Shown: positions 35,266 through 46,890 of the stretch, one piece after another
How the letters are laid out: every line of letters starts with the position of its first letter
Position numbering within the stretch: the stretch's first letter is position 1
Source: Macrobrachium rosenbergii
Lineage: Eukaryota > Arthropoda > Malacostraca > Decapoda > Palaemonidae
Direction: 5' to 3'
Length of the DNA stretch: 64,000 nt
Assembly: GCF_040412425.1 (NCBI RefSeq)
Contig: NC_089794.1
Span: forward strand, 9,702,443 to 9,766,442
Position numbers and translations under genes: made by a program
Notes under the pieces: generated by a model
Seen by the model: only the letters and a program-made list of their open reading frames with translations
What the model was told of the DNA's origin: nothing
Database searches by the model: none

Positions 35266-37800
35266 AAGTCGTTGGTTTTTGAGTTTTGTCATTTAGTATG
35301 TCATCCTCAAAGTCTGTTACTTCGTGAGTTTTATGCGTAAAAAGTCCGTTGGTTCTTGAGTTTTTGTTTAGTCTGTTATCCTCAAAATCTGTTACTTCGT
35401 GAGTTTTATGCTTAAAAAGTCTGTTGGTGCTTGAGTTTTTGCTTAGTCTGTTATCCTCAAAGTCTGTTACTTCGTGAGTTTTATGCTTAAAAAGTCTGTT
35501 GGTTCTTGAGTTTTTATGCTTAAAAAGTCTGTTGGTGCTAGTTTTTGCTGTCTATCCTTAATGTCTGTTACTTCTTAAAAAGTGAGTTTTATGCTTTAAA
35601 AGTCTGTTGGTTCTTGAGTTTTGCTTGAGTTTTGCTAGTCTGTTATCCTTAATGTCTTAAAAAGTCTGTTACTTCGTGAGTTTTATGCTTAAAAAGTCTG
35701 TTGGTGCTTGAGTTTTTGCTTAAAAAGTCTGTTATCCTCAATGTCTGTTACTTCGTGAGTTTTATGCTTAAAAGTCTGTTGGTTCTTGAGTTTTTGCTTA
35801 GTCTGTTATCCTCAAAGTCTGTTACTAGTTTTATTACTTCGTGAGTTTTATGCTTAAAAGTCTGTTGAGTTTTATCTGTTATCCTCAAAGTCTGTTGGTT
35901 CTTGAGTTTTTGCTTAGTCTGTTATCCTTAATGTCTGTTACTTCCTTAAAAAGTCTGTTGGTTCTGAGTTTTTGTTAGTCTGTTATCCTTAATGTCTGTT
36001 ACTTCGTGAGTTTTATGCTTAAAAGTCTGTTGGTTCTGAGTTTTTGCTTAGTCTGTTATCCTTAATGTCTGTTACTTCATGGTTAAAAAGTCTGTTGGTT
36101 CTTGAGTTTTTGCTTAGTCTGTTATCCTTAATGTCTGTTACTTCTTAGTGAGTTTTATGCTTAAAAAGTCTGTTGGTTCTTGAGTTTTTGCTTGATCCTC
36201 AAAGTCTTTATTTCGTGAGTTTTATGCTTAAAAAGTCTGAGTTTTTGCTTCTGTTATCCTTAATGTCTGTTACTTCGTGAGTTTTATGCAAAAAGTCCGT
36301 TGGTTCTTGAGTTTTTGCTTAGTCTGTTATCCTTAATGTCTGTTACTTCGTTTTTATGCTTAAAAGTCTGTTGGTTCTTGAGTTTTTGCTTAGTCTGTTA
36401 TCCTTAATGTCTGTTACTTCGTGAGTTTTATGCTTAAAAAGTCTGTTGGTTCTTGAGTTTTTGCTTAGTCTGTTATCCTTAATGTCTGTTACTTCGTGAG
36501 TTTTATGCTTAAAAAGTCTGTTGGTTCTTGAGTTTTTGCTTAGTCTGTTATCCTCAAAGTCTGTTACTTCGTGAGTTTTATGCTTAAAAAGTCTGTTGGT
36601 TCTTGAGTTTTTGCTCTGTTATCCTTGTCTGTTACTTCGTGTCTGTTTTATGCTTAAAAAGTCTGTCTGTTTTTGCTTAGTCTGTTATCTCAAAGTCTGT
36701 TACTGTTAGTTGTTATCCTCAAAGTCTGTTACTTCGTGAGTTTTATGCTTAAAAAGTCTGTTGGTTCTTGAGTTTTTGCTTAGTCTGTTATCCTTAATGT
36801 CTGTTACTTCGTGAGTTTTATGCTTAAAAAGTCTGTTGGTTCTTGAGTTTTTGCTTAGTCTGTTATCCTTAATGTCTGTTACTTCGTGAGTTTTATGCTC
36901 AAAAAGTCTGTTGGTTCTTGAGTTTTATGTCTGTTATCCTCAAAGTCTATTATTTCGTGAGTTTTATGTAAAAGTCTGTTGGTTCTTGAGTTTTTGCTGT
37001 CTGTTATCCTTAATGTCTGTTACTTGAGTTTTATGCTTAAAAAGTCTGTTGGTTCTTGAGTTTTTGCTTAGTCTGTTATCCTTAATGTCTGTTACTTCGT
37101 GAGTTTATGCTAAAAAGTCTGTTGGTGCTTGAGTTTTTGCTTAGTTTTATCCTCAAAGTCTGCTTTTTATGCTTAAAATCCTTAATGTCTGTTGTTCTTT
37201 TTATGAGTTTTTGAGTTTTGCTTAGTCTGTTATCCTCAAAGTCTATTACTTCGTGAGTTTTATGCTTAAAAAGTCTGTTGGTTCTTGAGTTTTTGCTTAG
37301 TCTGTTATCCTCAAAGTCTGTTACTCCGTGAGTTTTATGCGTAATAAGTCCGTTGGTCCTTGAGTTTTTGCTTACTCTGTTATCCTCAAAGTCTGTTACT
37401 TCGTGAGTTTTATGCGTAATAAATCTGTTGGTTCTTGAGTTTTTGCTTAGTCTGTTATCCTCAAAGTCTATTACTTCGTGACTTTTATGCTTAAAAAGTC
37501 TGTTGCCCTTGAGTTTTTGCTCAGTCTGTTATCCTCAAAGTCTGTTACTTCGTGAGTTTTATGCATAATAAGTCCGTTGGTCCTGAGTTTTATGCTTAAA
37601 AAGTCTGCTGGTTCTTTGGTTTTGAGTTTTTGCTTAGTCTGTTATCCGTGAGTTTTATGCTTAAAAAGTCTGTTATTTTTGCTCAGTCTGAGTTTTATTC
37701 GTAAAAAAGTCTGTTGGTTCTAGAGTTTTTGCTCAGTCTGTTATCCTCAAAGTCTTATTACGTGAGCCTGTTGGTTCTAGAGTTTTGCTCAGTCTGTTTC
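35266..37800. repeat. 2.5-kb minisatellite core, about 82-bp higher-order unit
   Basis: A composite unit of two related halves: GTCTGTTATCCT(C/T)AA(A/T)GTCTGTTACTTCGTGAG with TTTTATGCTTAAAAA, and GTCTGTTGGTTCTTGAGTTT with TTGCTTA. Roughly 30 copies, very uniform in the middle. Many show clean internal deletions, duplications and unit fusions, typical of recombination or slippage. No coding or RNA gene signature. Confidence 0.95.
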
Positions 37801-38470
37801 CTCAAAAGCCTGGGTTCAAGAAGAGAGCAGTTTTTGCTTTGAAAATCTTTTAGTTCTGAGCTGATGTTGAGAAACTCAGGGTTCAAAAGAGTTTTTGCTT
37901 AGGGAGTGAGTCTGTTCAACAGCATTTTCCTTAGGGAGTGTGTGTGTTCAACAGCAATTTGCTTAGGGAGTGAGGCTGTTCAACAGCATTTTGCTTAGGG
38001 AGTGAGTCTGTTCAACGGTATAACGTTCAGAAACCTGTTAGCTTCAGAGAATTTTGGTCCAAGTGTGTGTGTGTTTTTCAAGGTCAGAAGTTTTCTTGCT
38101 TAGATGGAGTGAATTGGGAAGTGTGTACTGTATTGGCAAAAAAAAAGTTTAGGGAGAGTTACTACCCTGAAAGCATTTAGTTTGCAGGTAGTTTTTTTGC
38201 TTAGACAATTTGTTTGTTCCGGAGTTATTTTCCAAGAAAGTGTGTTTGTTGTGGGGTGATGATGCTTAGGAAGTGATAGCTTGGCAGTCTGATGATGTTT
38301 TTCATTTGGAATTTTTTTGCCTAGAAAGTGTATTGGTTTGGGAGTTTTGCTTGCCCAGAAATGTATTACTTCAGGAGAGTTTTTTAACTATAAAATGTGA
38401 GTTTTGGAAAATTTTTTACCTTGAAGGTGTCAGTTTGATAGTTTTTTCTCTTAGTGCGTCAGATTGGTAG
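37801..38470. repeat. Decayed right flank of the minisatellite field
   Basis: About 37-bp units (TTTTGCTTAGGGAGTGAGTC with TGTTCAACAGCA) at 37885-38020, then looser GTTTGGGAGTTTT/GCTTAGAAAGTGT-type repeats to about 38.47 kb. Shared phrases tie it to the core. Confidence 0.8.
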
Positions 38471-39065
38471 AGTTTACAGAGAGAATGCATTTGGAAGTTT
38501 TTCTGGGTAGGTTCAGATATAATCTGCAGCATAGAAAGTGTCTCATTTCGAAAGGTTTTCCCCGCAGAAAGGGCTGTCATTTTTTGGGAGATTTGTGCTT
38601 AGAAAGTTTTTTTTCTGGGGGGCCGGGGGGTCGGTTACCTAGTGGTACAACATTCTATCTTCAGATTTTGGTTATTAAAGATGACTGTACAGTCGAGAAT
38701 TTGGAGTTCAATGACAGGAAATTGGTAATAGGACAGGAAAAAGCCAAGTTGTTTAATCTAAATATTAGATGAAATTTCAGACAAAAATGTATAACTTTTG
38801 ATAATCATGTTTCAGCACCATTTGTAACAAATTAAGAGTTTGTTAGAAGGTAACTTTTAGTTTTCAAGAAGAAATACGATTAAAGACCAAGATATGAAGA
38901 ATCCAAAATACTGACAAAAAAGAAAAATAAGTTTTGAGTTTTTCCAAAACATTGCCTATTGGTCTACAGCATAGCAACTTTAGCTGTCTCCTAGTGGTAA
39001 TATGAAAAGGTAATGTTACAGTGATAACAACAAAAGAAAAAAAATGTGGGTTTTTTAGTCTTGAC
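38471..39065. other. Transition to unique sequence
   Basis: A GGGGGGCCGGGGGG run lies near 38619-38631; otherwise AT-rich without a supported gene. Confidence 0.4.
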
Positions 39066-39395
39066 ACTATGTTCTGATGAGCAGTATAAAACAGTTTTCA
39101 TGGTCTCCTATATGGTGAGCAATATAAAACCTGAATGTAGTAGAAGGCCTAGTTTGACACTTCAACTAACAGTTTCCTAAGTGTCGCAGCTCTGTTTTGA
39201 CGAACAATACAGATAGCTGTTTATAGTGTATGGTCTGGTGAGCAGTGTAAAACAGTTTCCATAATCTTCTGTATGTTGAGCAATATAAACCCTTACTTTA
39301 TTAGTAGGTCTAGTTGGGTTGTCATTATAACTGACAGTTTCCTAAGTCTTGCGGCCCTGCTATGAGGGGCAATACATACAGCTATGTTTAGTCTT
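39066..39395. repeat. About 163-bp tandem duplication (2 copies)
   Basis: Both copies contain TGAGCAGT(A/G)TAAAACAGTTT, GAGCAATATAAA, AACTGACAGTTTCCTAAGT-like and CAATACA...AGCTGTTTA-like blocks. Copy 1 is about 39066-39225 and copy 2 about 39226-39395, roughly 75-80% identical. Confidence 0.88.
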
Positions 39396-39500
39396 GTAAC
39401 TTCAAATCACCAGCAGAAATGCTCCCATCAGGAGCTACATACTTCTCCCAAATTACCTGGCCGTCCATCTCTCTCTAATCAACTGGCAATGGGATGATAC

Positions 39501-39585
39501 CTGTAAGGTCTTTCACACACAGCTAAACTGGCTCGGTGGTCCATGTGTACGGTGAAGGTTGACGTTAGTCCGACCTGCTGTCCTG
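39501..39585 (-). CDS. Candidate minus-strand internal exon
   Basis: On the minus strand a very strong polypyrimidine tract and CCCCCAG acceptor precede 39585, and CTTACAG|GTATCA gives a donor at 39501. Between them one frame is open (GQQVGLTSTFTV, then MDHRASLAVCERPYR), entered and left in phase 2. The surrounding 39.4-39.7 kb is noticeably less AT-rich. The same stretch could instead be an unrecognised dispersed repeat. No family is recognised. Confidence 0.25.
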
Positions 39586-39699
39586 CTGGGGGAGGAAGAA
39601 CGGGGCAGGAGGATAGTAGCTTTGCACATCTCTGACCATTTACCCGACTCAATCACTTATATTGAATGGTGTCAGGCGGCTTAAAGACGAGTCATTTTG

Positions 39700-40749
39700 A
39701 AGGAATTTGGGTCACTTGTCTGCTTTTGGGGACTGTATGTGTCTTGGGTGTGATTAATTTGTTTTGTTGTGGCAAAGGCTGGAGGATGACTTGTAAGTTT
39801 TTAAAAATAAAGTTTAACTGAATATTTTTGGTTTGGTTTGGAAATTCCTGTAGATTTCTTGTTCAGAAAGACATCTGGCTATGTAGATAAATGTTAATAT
39901 TCAATATATGCCTAGATATAAACATTAGTAACGCTGCAGACATGTAAATTTAACGAAAATTGCATTAAATCAAGCACGTAACATTTTCAGCAAAAGTTGG
40001 CTAAACCAAGAAGTAATTCAAGTAAAATTCTTCAGAATTTACGCTTAAAACACAAAGTACAACAAAAAATTTAATAAATTAGTATTCAAAAGCTGCAAGT
40101 AAATTGGTTAAAAGTGCAATTGAAAAAAAATAGATCGTTGTAATCGTAGGTCTACATGTAAATTGTCTAAAGTTCCATCCCCTTGCATTCGCCAAATAAC
40201 AGTTTTTATAAGTTAATTTAACGCATTACATCATCTAGTGTCTGTGAACAAAGCAATAGTCACGGAAAGGTATATGAAGAAATGAAATGTAATTTTAAAA
40301 ACTATAAAGTGATAGTTTGTCATATCAGTTTGAAAGAAATTTCGATAATGAGTTGTTTTGAAAGATAATTGATTTTGATGCCCCTCAAACCATCTAAAAT
40401 GGAATGTCATTGTAGCCTATTTTGTGACGTATTTTAGCATCTTGCCGTCAATTTTTACGCCAGAATGTCAGTGCTGGTGGCAAAATTGAAGTCTTCGACT
40501 TTATAATACAATTATAAAAACGGGTAGACTGCAATTGAGTCACTGGTATTGACAAATCCATGTCAAATTTGGCGGCAAAACGCTGAAGATGCCAAAGAAT
40601 AGACCGCACGAATTCCTTTAAAATATAGGCTACTCAGTTATTTTAGTCGACTCCATATTGGGAACTAAGTCAATTTTCTATATACGTAAACCTTTGAAAA
40701 TAAGTATTAAATAACCATATGAGTTGATATTTACTAGTAAATCAGTCCA
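39700..40749. other. Unique AT-rich sequence
   Basis: No repeat or coding signal was found before the candidate exon at 40750. Confidence 0.4.
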
Positions 40750-40890
40750 TTACATCCCCAGATCTAGAATTCTGTTAGAGACAAAACCAGTATCACGACA
40801 GCTAACTCGTCCTGGAATATATTCATTGTAGTCAGCGTCTTTGCTTATCGTTCTTCGGTTTTCTATGGGGTTGAATACAGGATTCATTTT
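40750..40890 (-). CDS. Candidate 3'-terminal exon, minus strand
   Basis: The minus strand shows an excellent acceptor, CTTCCATATCTTCTTACAG, followed by exactly 47 codons in phase 0 ending in TAA at 40750-40752. The peptide begins KMNPVFNPIENRRT and ends GFVSNRILDLGM; its composition is mixed and protein-like. I do not recognise it. It shares phase 0 with the candidates at 42145 and 45593 and with the donor of the candidate first exon at 50569, so it could be an alternative or sole last exon of one minus-strand gene. Confidence 0.35.
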   Translation of the reverse strand, partial: KMNPVFNPIENRRTISKDADYNEYIPGRVSCRDTGFVSNRILDLGM

Positions 40891-41104
40891 CTGTAAGAAG
40901 ATATGGAAGAGAGACTCCTGAGGTTCCCTTAACCTCAAGGAAAACGGAAAAGCAGGATTTTGAAAGTTGTGTTTAGACCGATCAAGTTTCTCGTGCGTTA
41001 TTCGTAGAGTAACTAAACTTTGCTTTTGGTCATTTTACCCCAGTGTGGTAAGAAATTCCAGCAGCAAGACTCTACGTGGCTTCGCGTCATGTTTCATAAA
41101 ACTA

Positions 41105-41432
41105 AGTCTAGCTTACATTTCATTGGTACAAAGGCATAAGGGTGAACTAAACCAAGTCCTACCTCAGTGGTGACCTTACTCATAACCCATGGGCTCCCAG
41201 TCATAACTCCGTTTTCTCTGCTTGACTCCGTTCTTTAACAGTGTCAGAGAAAACGAGAATACATAATGTTCAAGCACAAAGGGAAGTAAGGACTTTTACA
41301 CATCTCATCAATCAGGTGTCAGCTTAGAATACGACTAACTCTGAGTTAGTCTCAGAAACAGACTGAGCCTGGCTGGGTGTCTCCTGCTGAGAACACTAAC
41401 TCCCTACTCGAGCCGTGCAATGCTGGCTCCAA
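41105..41432 (-). repeat. Dispersed 330-bp repeat, copy 2 (inverted)
   Basis: Reverse-complement partner of 31330-31660, about 80% identical. The two copies lie about 10 kb apart in opposite orientation, so they could also pair as an inverted repeat. Confidence 0.8.
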
Positions 41433-41719
41433 GGAGAAGAAAAAAAATTTTCATTTAAACAAAATTGTTCATTTGTGAATAACCACATCTTGCTTTGTAA
41501 TTTAATTTTTTGGAATTTAAATAAAAGAGCGTCCGGGAATTTGATGCTTTTTATTCCACCAAAAATAGTGATTTTTATGAAAGATGTCAATAGTAATTTT
41601 TCACCTTTAACATATCTGCAAAATGTCATCCCTTCTAACAGGCAGATTACAGTGTCATGCTCTGATTATAGAGATGAGTTCCACGTTGACATGATGCAGA
41701 AAATGTACTGTTCTCCACT

Positions 41720-42150
41720 CAACCATTCTGACAAAAAGATCCCAATTTGTTGTGCTTGAAGAGTTCATCCATCATTAACCTCTTCAGTAGTACTATATTG
41801 AAACTAATATGGTTGATGTTTAAGGAGCTGATTATAAATAAAATTTGCTAAAGAAAGTTCCACTACAATATTAATTGTCAAGAAAACTATAGATTCAGAC
41901 ACCAAGCTTTCTCTAGCCACTACTAGCTTTATCAAAGCTAGAAGTGGCTAGTGAAAGTTATGTCTGAATATATATATTTTTCTGGACAAATCATATCATT
42001 GTGAAACTTCCTTCAGCAATTAGATTTACAGTCAGCTCCTTAAAAACCCACCATACTAGTTTCAATATAGTAATGAAGAGGTTATTGATAGAAGTAACTC
42101 TTCAAATACAGCGAACTGGAATCTGGCTGCTGCTGCAGAAGGGTTCAGGA
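41720..42150. repeat. Long palindrome (arms about 175-210 bp, 4-base spacer)
   Basis: Left arm about 41720-41930 and right arm about 41935-42150 are reverse complements, close at the centre (CTCTAGCCACT.CTAGCTTT, AAGCTAGAAGTGGCTAG) and looser at the edges. Blocks such as ACTATATTGAAACTA.TATGG and TTTAAGGAGCTGA mirror each other. The arms are roughly 80% alike. It may be a foldback transposon or an inverted duplication; a transcript through it would form long double-stranded RNA. Confidence 0.85.
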
Positions 42151-42270
42151 GGAGCCACTGGTAGGTTGAGCTTCTGGTATCCATTGGTCTTGAACTGGCC
42201 ACTTACAGGTCACAGATGTAGACTTCCAGGTCACAAATGTAGACTTTCTTAAAGCACGAGACCAATCTTC
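42145..42270 (-). CDS. Candidate 3'-terminal exon, minus strand
   Basis: Acceptor CTCATTGCAG ends at 42271 on the minus strand. From 42270 a phase-0 frame of 42 codons reads EDWSRALRKSTFVTWKSTSV and continues to PEAQPTSGSS, with TGA at 42145-42147. A 21-base internal duplication (AAGTCTACAT.TGTGACCTG twice) lies inside it, and the second copy creates a GTAAGT donor that would end the exon early in phase 1. It abuts the palindrome arm. Family unknown. Confidence 0.3.
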   Translation of the reverse strand, partial: EDWSRALRKSTFVTWKSTSVTCKWPVQDQWIPEAQPTSGSS

Positions 42271-44256
42271 CTGCAATGAGAGACACAATATAAATTCATT
42301 GTCGAAATCTGGACATGTTTTCACATGATAAAATAAAGCAATTACCAATAATCTTTGCTTTAATAACTCACAGTCTGAATAGAACTTTTTCATATTCAGT
42401 GAATAAGACCCACCTATGGTGAAGCATTTACAATGTATAAATTTTTGAGACATTTCAAACGTCTTAGATGTACAGGCTTAAAAGATGTTCATTCATACAT
42501 ACGAACCTATTTTGCATTATGTGAATAATTCCAAAAGAGCGGTAGTTAGCTAAACAATACAATAGAATGAAGAATAGTTTACACAAAGAATTATTTCCCC
42601 TAATATGCAGGAAACCTCAATCTCCAAACTTTATTTTCCCAATCTCGATTCAATTTAATTTGAATGTAGGATTAGGTGGTACAGTATTTAATTTTATTCC
42701 CTAAAAGGGAATAGCAATGAGTGTGTTATATTTGAAACAGGTGCAGGCCAATATTTAACCCCTTGCCTCATTGACTGTTCTACTTTCAATTACAAATATG
42801 CCGCACAGTTTAGGTAAGGTCCATGGGCTGTAAGAATTCAGCACCCTGAACACTTCTATATAAAATTTCTCTCCTGACAACATTGATGTGGAAAGCAACA
42901 GAATCTAGGTAGCATATAATAAAAGGAGTGCTATTTTTAATTTTGTAATGGAAGCCGAATTTCCTTTAAAATATATAATTTCGTAGTTGGCATATATAAT
43001 TATATGGTAAACTACGATGGTTCTCGGGATCAAATGGGGTTTTCCATTGTGGTACCCTTGGCCAACAACCTCCCTCTTTTATATATAAACTGACTGCATA
43101 CAGGATGACTGATATAAAGCATGATCCCTGTGGAGAAATATGATTCTCAGCTGCCTAATTTTTTTTTTTTTTTTTTTTTTTGTCATATGGAAACCCTCCC
43201 TCAAGATGAAAGAATAACTGCGTAAGCGCACAATATTCTTCACAAAGTCTCGTGCATATTAGTTTACATGCCTAGTATGAACCTTAAATTAGCAATAAGA
43301 CTAAAGATAAATTGTAACTTCAAAAAATCCATCAAAATTCAATAAAATTAGTATAAAAATCGTATATCTGGACACTTATTGTTTTAACAAATTGCCAGTA
43401 CCAAGAAAGGTGGTTCTTATAAACAAAATGTGACCTAAGATATCCTTTAGCATATTGATTTTCCTTGCAATGCTTTTCATGACCATAGATAAATACTATC
43501 CACAGCTAATGAGATAAAGCACATTCAGAACCAACAAAGAGCAACAACTGTGTCTATTAATTAACCGCATTGTTTGGACAACCTCAATCCTTATAGGCCT
43601 ACCCCTGATACCTAAGATATAGACCATAAGAGAACAACCAATATTAGTTCACATTCAAGGGAAAAAAGCACTTATGTCTGTTAAATGACTAATGATACTC
43701 AACATCTTGGAAGTTCTGTTCCATACAGTAATTCACTTTCGGAACTTCTTGTACAATTTTGAACAAACACATTATTTACTTTAACTACAGTTTTACAGCC
43801 AATAAATGAAACCCACAAAATATTTTATCACATTCAACTGAAATCCTACCAACCTTAATAAAATTTGGCTGGGAACAAATATTATCCCAAAAATAAGTGC
43901 TAAAGATGCTTTCCATTGAAAAGGTCTTTTCCCCTGTAACCAACAACCCATCTGCCTAAGAAAAATATGACCAGATGAACATAATACTGATTGAATAAAC
44001 AGCAGGTATTAGTAAAAGACTGCCAGGAAAGCTCTATCCCATCATCCTACACTTTCATCCTACACTGTCATATAGCGAAACCTTTATGTCAATAACCCTA
44101 AAGACATATTGACTAACCCCACATAAAAACTACCAAAAATGCTTGACTTAAAAAATGCCTAATATACTTTGCACCTTCTAACTATCCAAATCTGAGTTAT
44201 GCCTCTTAAAGTAATAAATCTGAATTATAACTACTGACCAGGTAGCAGGATATAGG
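42271..44256. other. Unique AT-rich sequence
   Basis: A T-run at about 43159-43181 is the only simple repeat. No gene is supported. Confidence 0.45.
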
Positions 44257-44460
44257 GTGAGAAATGATAAAATAAGAGATGTTACAGGAGTTCAATATAT
44301 AGAAAACATACTGATGAAGGGGAGATTGATACGGCTTCAAAATGTCCTCCAGATTAACGGAGGAAAAATGGTATATGATTGTCAACTGGGCTTATGTGAG
44401 CAACAGAAGAGTTTCGACACCAAGAGCTACTTAGACGTTTTTATGGGAAAAGCTTGAAAA
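44257..44460 (+). pseudogene. Decayed LINE tail fragment 1
   Basis: The 66-codon plus frame (MRNDKIRDVTGVQYIENIL, MKGRLIRLQNVLQ, YDCQLGLCEQQK) follows the pattern of the C-terminal tail of some LINE polyproteins, where an I.N..IR..TG segment precedes GRLRWLGHVLR. The DCQLG phrase recurs at about 46515. It is short and diverged. The family name is not assigned. Confidence 0.45.
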
Positions 44461-44949
44461 GCTTTGAACTTGCTTACAGAATGTCAAGATGCAAGACAAA
44501 ATAAAATAGATGGAGGAAAATAAGAAGTGAATGAAAATATGGATAAATTGACAGACATATGAAAAAACAATACAAGCTTATTGACAGAATAAAAAACAGA
44601 AAGTGTTAGTAGAAGAAATTACCAATAAAGTTATACCTCAACCCACTTCAGTCATGTAGTGAAACTTGCAAGTAAATGCACCTTACAAATGAAATGACTA
44701 GATCCAAGACAGGAACTGCTTCAAAGGCCTAAACTAACCAGATGCCTAACAAACAAACTAACATTAAGAGCTACAAGCCATGAATTGCACTATATGACTG
44801 GAGTGGGCACAACTGAGAAAACTGGTCAAATCGAAACATTTTCCCACTAAAAGTGTAACGTTTTGCTAAGTAATGCATCCACATTATAAGTATTATTGAT
44901 AAGATATCAGGAGAGTGACAAATAACAACAAAAGTGGAATTACAAAAGT

Positions 44950-45175
44950 TCCATGCGTAGATAAGTTAATGATGAGGGGAAGCTGGCAATGGCTTGGACA
45001 TGTTCGACAAACAACCCGAGGAGAATAATATGAAGCAGTGTCAGCTGGGCTCCTCTGGGCACTAGAAGCTTGGGAGCCCAGCCCTGTTTGAATTACTATT
45101 AGGCAGGAGGCTGGAGACAAGTGGAGATTTGTAGATGTGAAAGCACAAGAAAGGTACAAAGCAGTGGAATTTCAA
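44950..45175 (+). pseudogene. Decayed LINE tail fragment 2
   Basis: Plus-strand translation gives MRGSWQWLGHVRQ, then stops, then GDKWRFVDVKAQERYKAV. WLGHV and AQ(D/E)R are the two landmarks of the same kind of LINE tail as at 44257. In-frame stops near 45029 and 45090 show decay. Confidence 0.4.
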
Positions 45176-45592
45176 GGATCCTTTCTACTGCACATTGTTG
45201 GAGGCAATGATGACGATGACACTTGACCAAAATAAGCAATCATTTGTATGGAACAGGCCTGAAAGACAACTAGCGCGCAAAGCATGCTTCCACAGAACAG
45301 ATGTGATTCAAGAGAAAACAGACCAGAAAATGACCAGTGAATATCAATTATGGGTATATCAACAAATAAATTTACATATGCAGACAAAAACTATGCAAGT
45401 GAATGGTGGAGTAAAAGCCTCTTAAAACTCAGGCACATCAGTATCAATAGCACAGCTAAGAAGATAATTCCATGGTAGTATGACAACAGGAAACCTTTGC
45501 ATAATACTAACCTTCTACGTGAAGAAAACAATGGCCTCGTTCTTTACAGTAAGGGGAAGTCTTTAACAGCTAATATTCAATTCCTCTTGATA

Positions 45593-45691
45593 TCATGACA
45601 CCATCTTCTCAGCCTGTCCTATTTGATCTTCAGTCAACAGGACACCTTCTCCACAATCTGATCTCTGACATACCTTCACCATCAGCATTGC
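45593..45691 (-). CDS. Candidate 3'-terminal exon, minus strand
   Basis: On the minus strand TTATTCTGTAG precedes 45691. A phase-0 frame of 33 codons follows, AMLMVKVCQRSDCGEGVLL and then TEDQIGQAEKMVS, with TGA at 45593-45595. A GTATGT donor after six codons would alternatively make an 18-base micro-exon. Not recognised. Confidence 0.28.
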   Translation of the reverse strand, partial: AMLMVKVCQRSDCGEGVLLTEDQIGQAEKMVS

Positions 45692-45699
45692 CTACAGAA

Positions 45700-46490
45700 T
45701 AAAGGACAGATCAAAATTCATACAGGGCACCTTTGAGTAACTAACGGGTATTTTTATAAAATATTTTTCTGAAATGGAATTTTACATAATTTGCAAAAAC
45801 ATATGAAATACACAAAAACTACCCTCGTTATTCCTGGCAAATCTCCTCTAAGATATTAAACATTAACAGGCACCGAAAGGTATAACAATGTGATTCCACA
45901 CCAGTACTTCCTCAGGGGAGTCAGCTCTTAGTCATCCCATCCAGAACTTCACTCGTAACCCATTTGGCAGGTATAAACCCCAAACAACATGGCAGGAGCC
46001 AAAAGTGTTGAGATGGAATGGTCAGGCTGACATTTCTTTGAAGTAGCATACCTATAAATACACCGGTTCCAGCTACAACAACGATTATATTGAACAATAA
46101 AAACTAACTTCTCATCAAACATTTCACTGGAAATTTATCTGAAACCCAACCAACAAATCGACTGTCTGAGGTCACAAATCATGCGTCAAACTACAATGCA
46201 ATAATGCAAACAGTAGAACTGCCTGCACTTCTACCAAAAAAGTCACCATTAACTATTTATCCTATTCTGAAGTCACAGATCAGCTACAACCAAGTCATGT
46301 TAACCAAAGACATTCATCGCCTTAAAGCATTAATTATCCAAAATGTCACTAGCTGGCCCCTGACGATATAACCTGAGGACAAAATATGACCTGTCCCTCC
46401 TCCGACTTCTAGCTCTTACGAGCAGAACCTTGATGACCTAGGCCATTTACATGCAAACTCATTTTCATCTGCATTTACAGAAGTTCCAAG
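45700..46490. repeat. Local duplication, unit 1 (uninterrupted)
   Basis: This roughly 0.8-kb unit matches, in order, 46598-46890 (its first third) and 47936-48700 (the rest). Shared blocks include CATCCCATCCAGAACTTCA, GAGATGGA(A/G)TGGTCAGG.TGAC and GAGGTCACAAATCATGC. Identity is roughly 75%, so the duplication is old. Confidence 0.82.
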
Positions 46491-46494
46491 TACA

Positions 46495-46597
46495 TGACAG
46501 ACTAGAATTTGACTGTCAGCTGGGCTCATGTGGGCAACAAAAGTTTGAAGACCCAGAGCTACTTTTCCATCTCTGTGGAACAGGATAAAGGAGAGGA
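46495..46597 (+). pseudogene. Decayed LINE tail fragment 3
   Basis: TTTGACTGTCAGCTGGGCTC with ATGTGGGCAACAAAAG closely matches the phrase at about 44377-44412 inside LINE tail fragment 1. Only about 100 bases are recognisable. Confidence 0.4.
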
Positions 46598-46890
46598 AAA
46601 AAATCATACAGAGCACCCATGAGTAACAAATGGATCATATAAAATTTTGCGTTTTTTTCTATTTTGTTGAAACAGGATTTTACAGAAGGTATAATTAGAA
46701 AAATAACAGCGCAACTTGCTAGTGGCCATTAAACATTTACAGGTACCAAAAACAATAACAACAACAAACCCCTTGTATAATTCTACCCCTAGTCTTTCAT
46801 CCACAATATTTACCCAGCAAAGTAAGTCATTTGTCATCCCATCCAGAACTTCATTTCTGCCCCATCTAGCAGGTACAAACCCTAAACAAT
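46598..46890. repeat. Local duplication, unit 2 first part
   Basis: It matches about 45705-45985 and stops near TACAAACCCTAAACAATG. The continuation of the unit resumes at 47936, after the LINE insertion. Confidence 0.8.

Noticed and set aside
34440..38470. CRISPR array
   Set aside because: Repeats are contiguous, variable-length minisatellite units without unique spacers, and the DNA is clearly eukaryotic.
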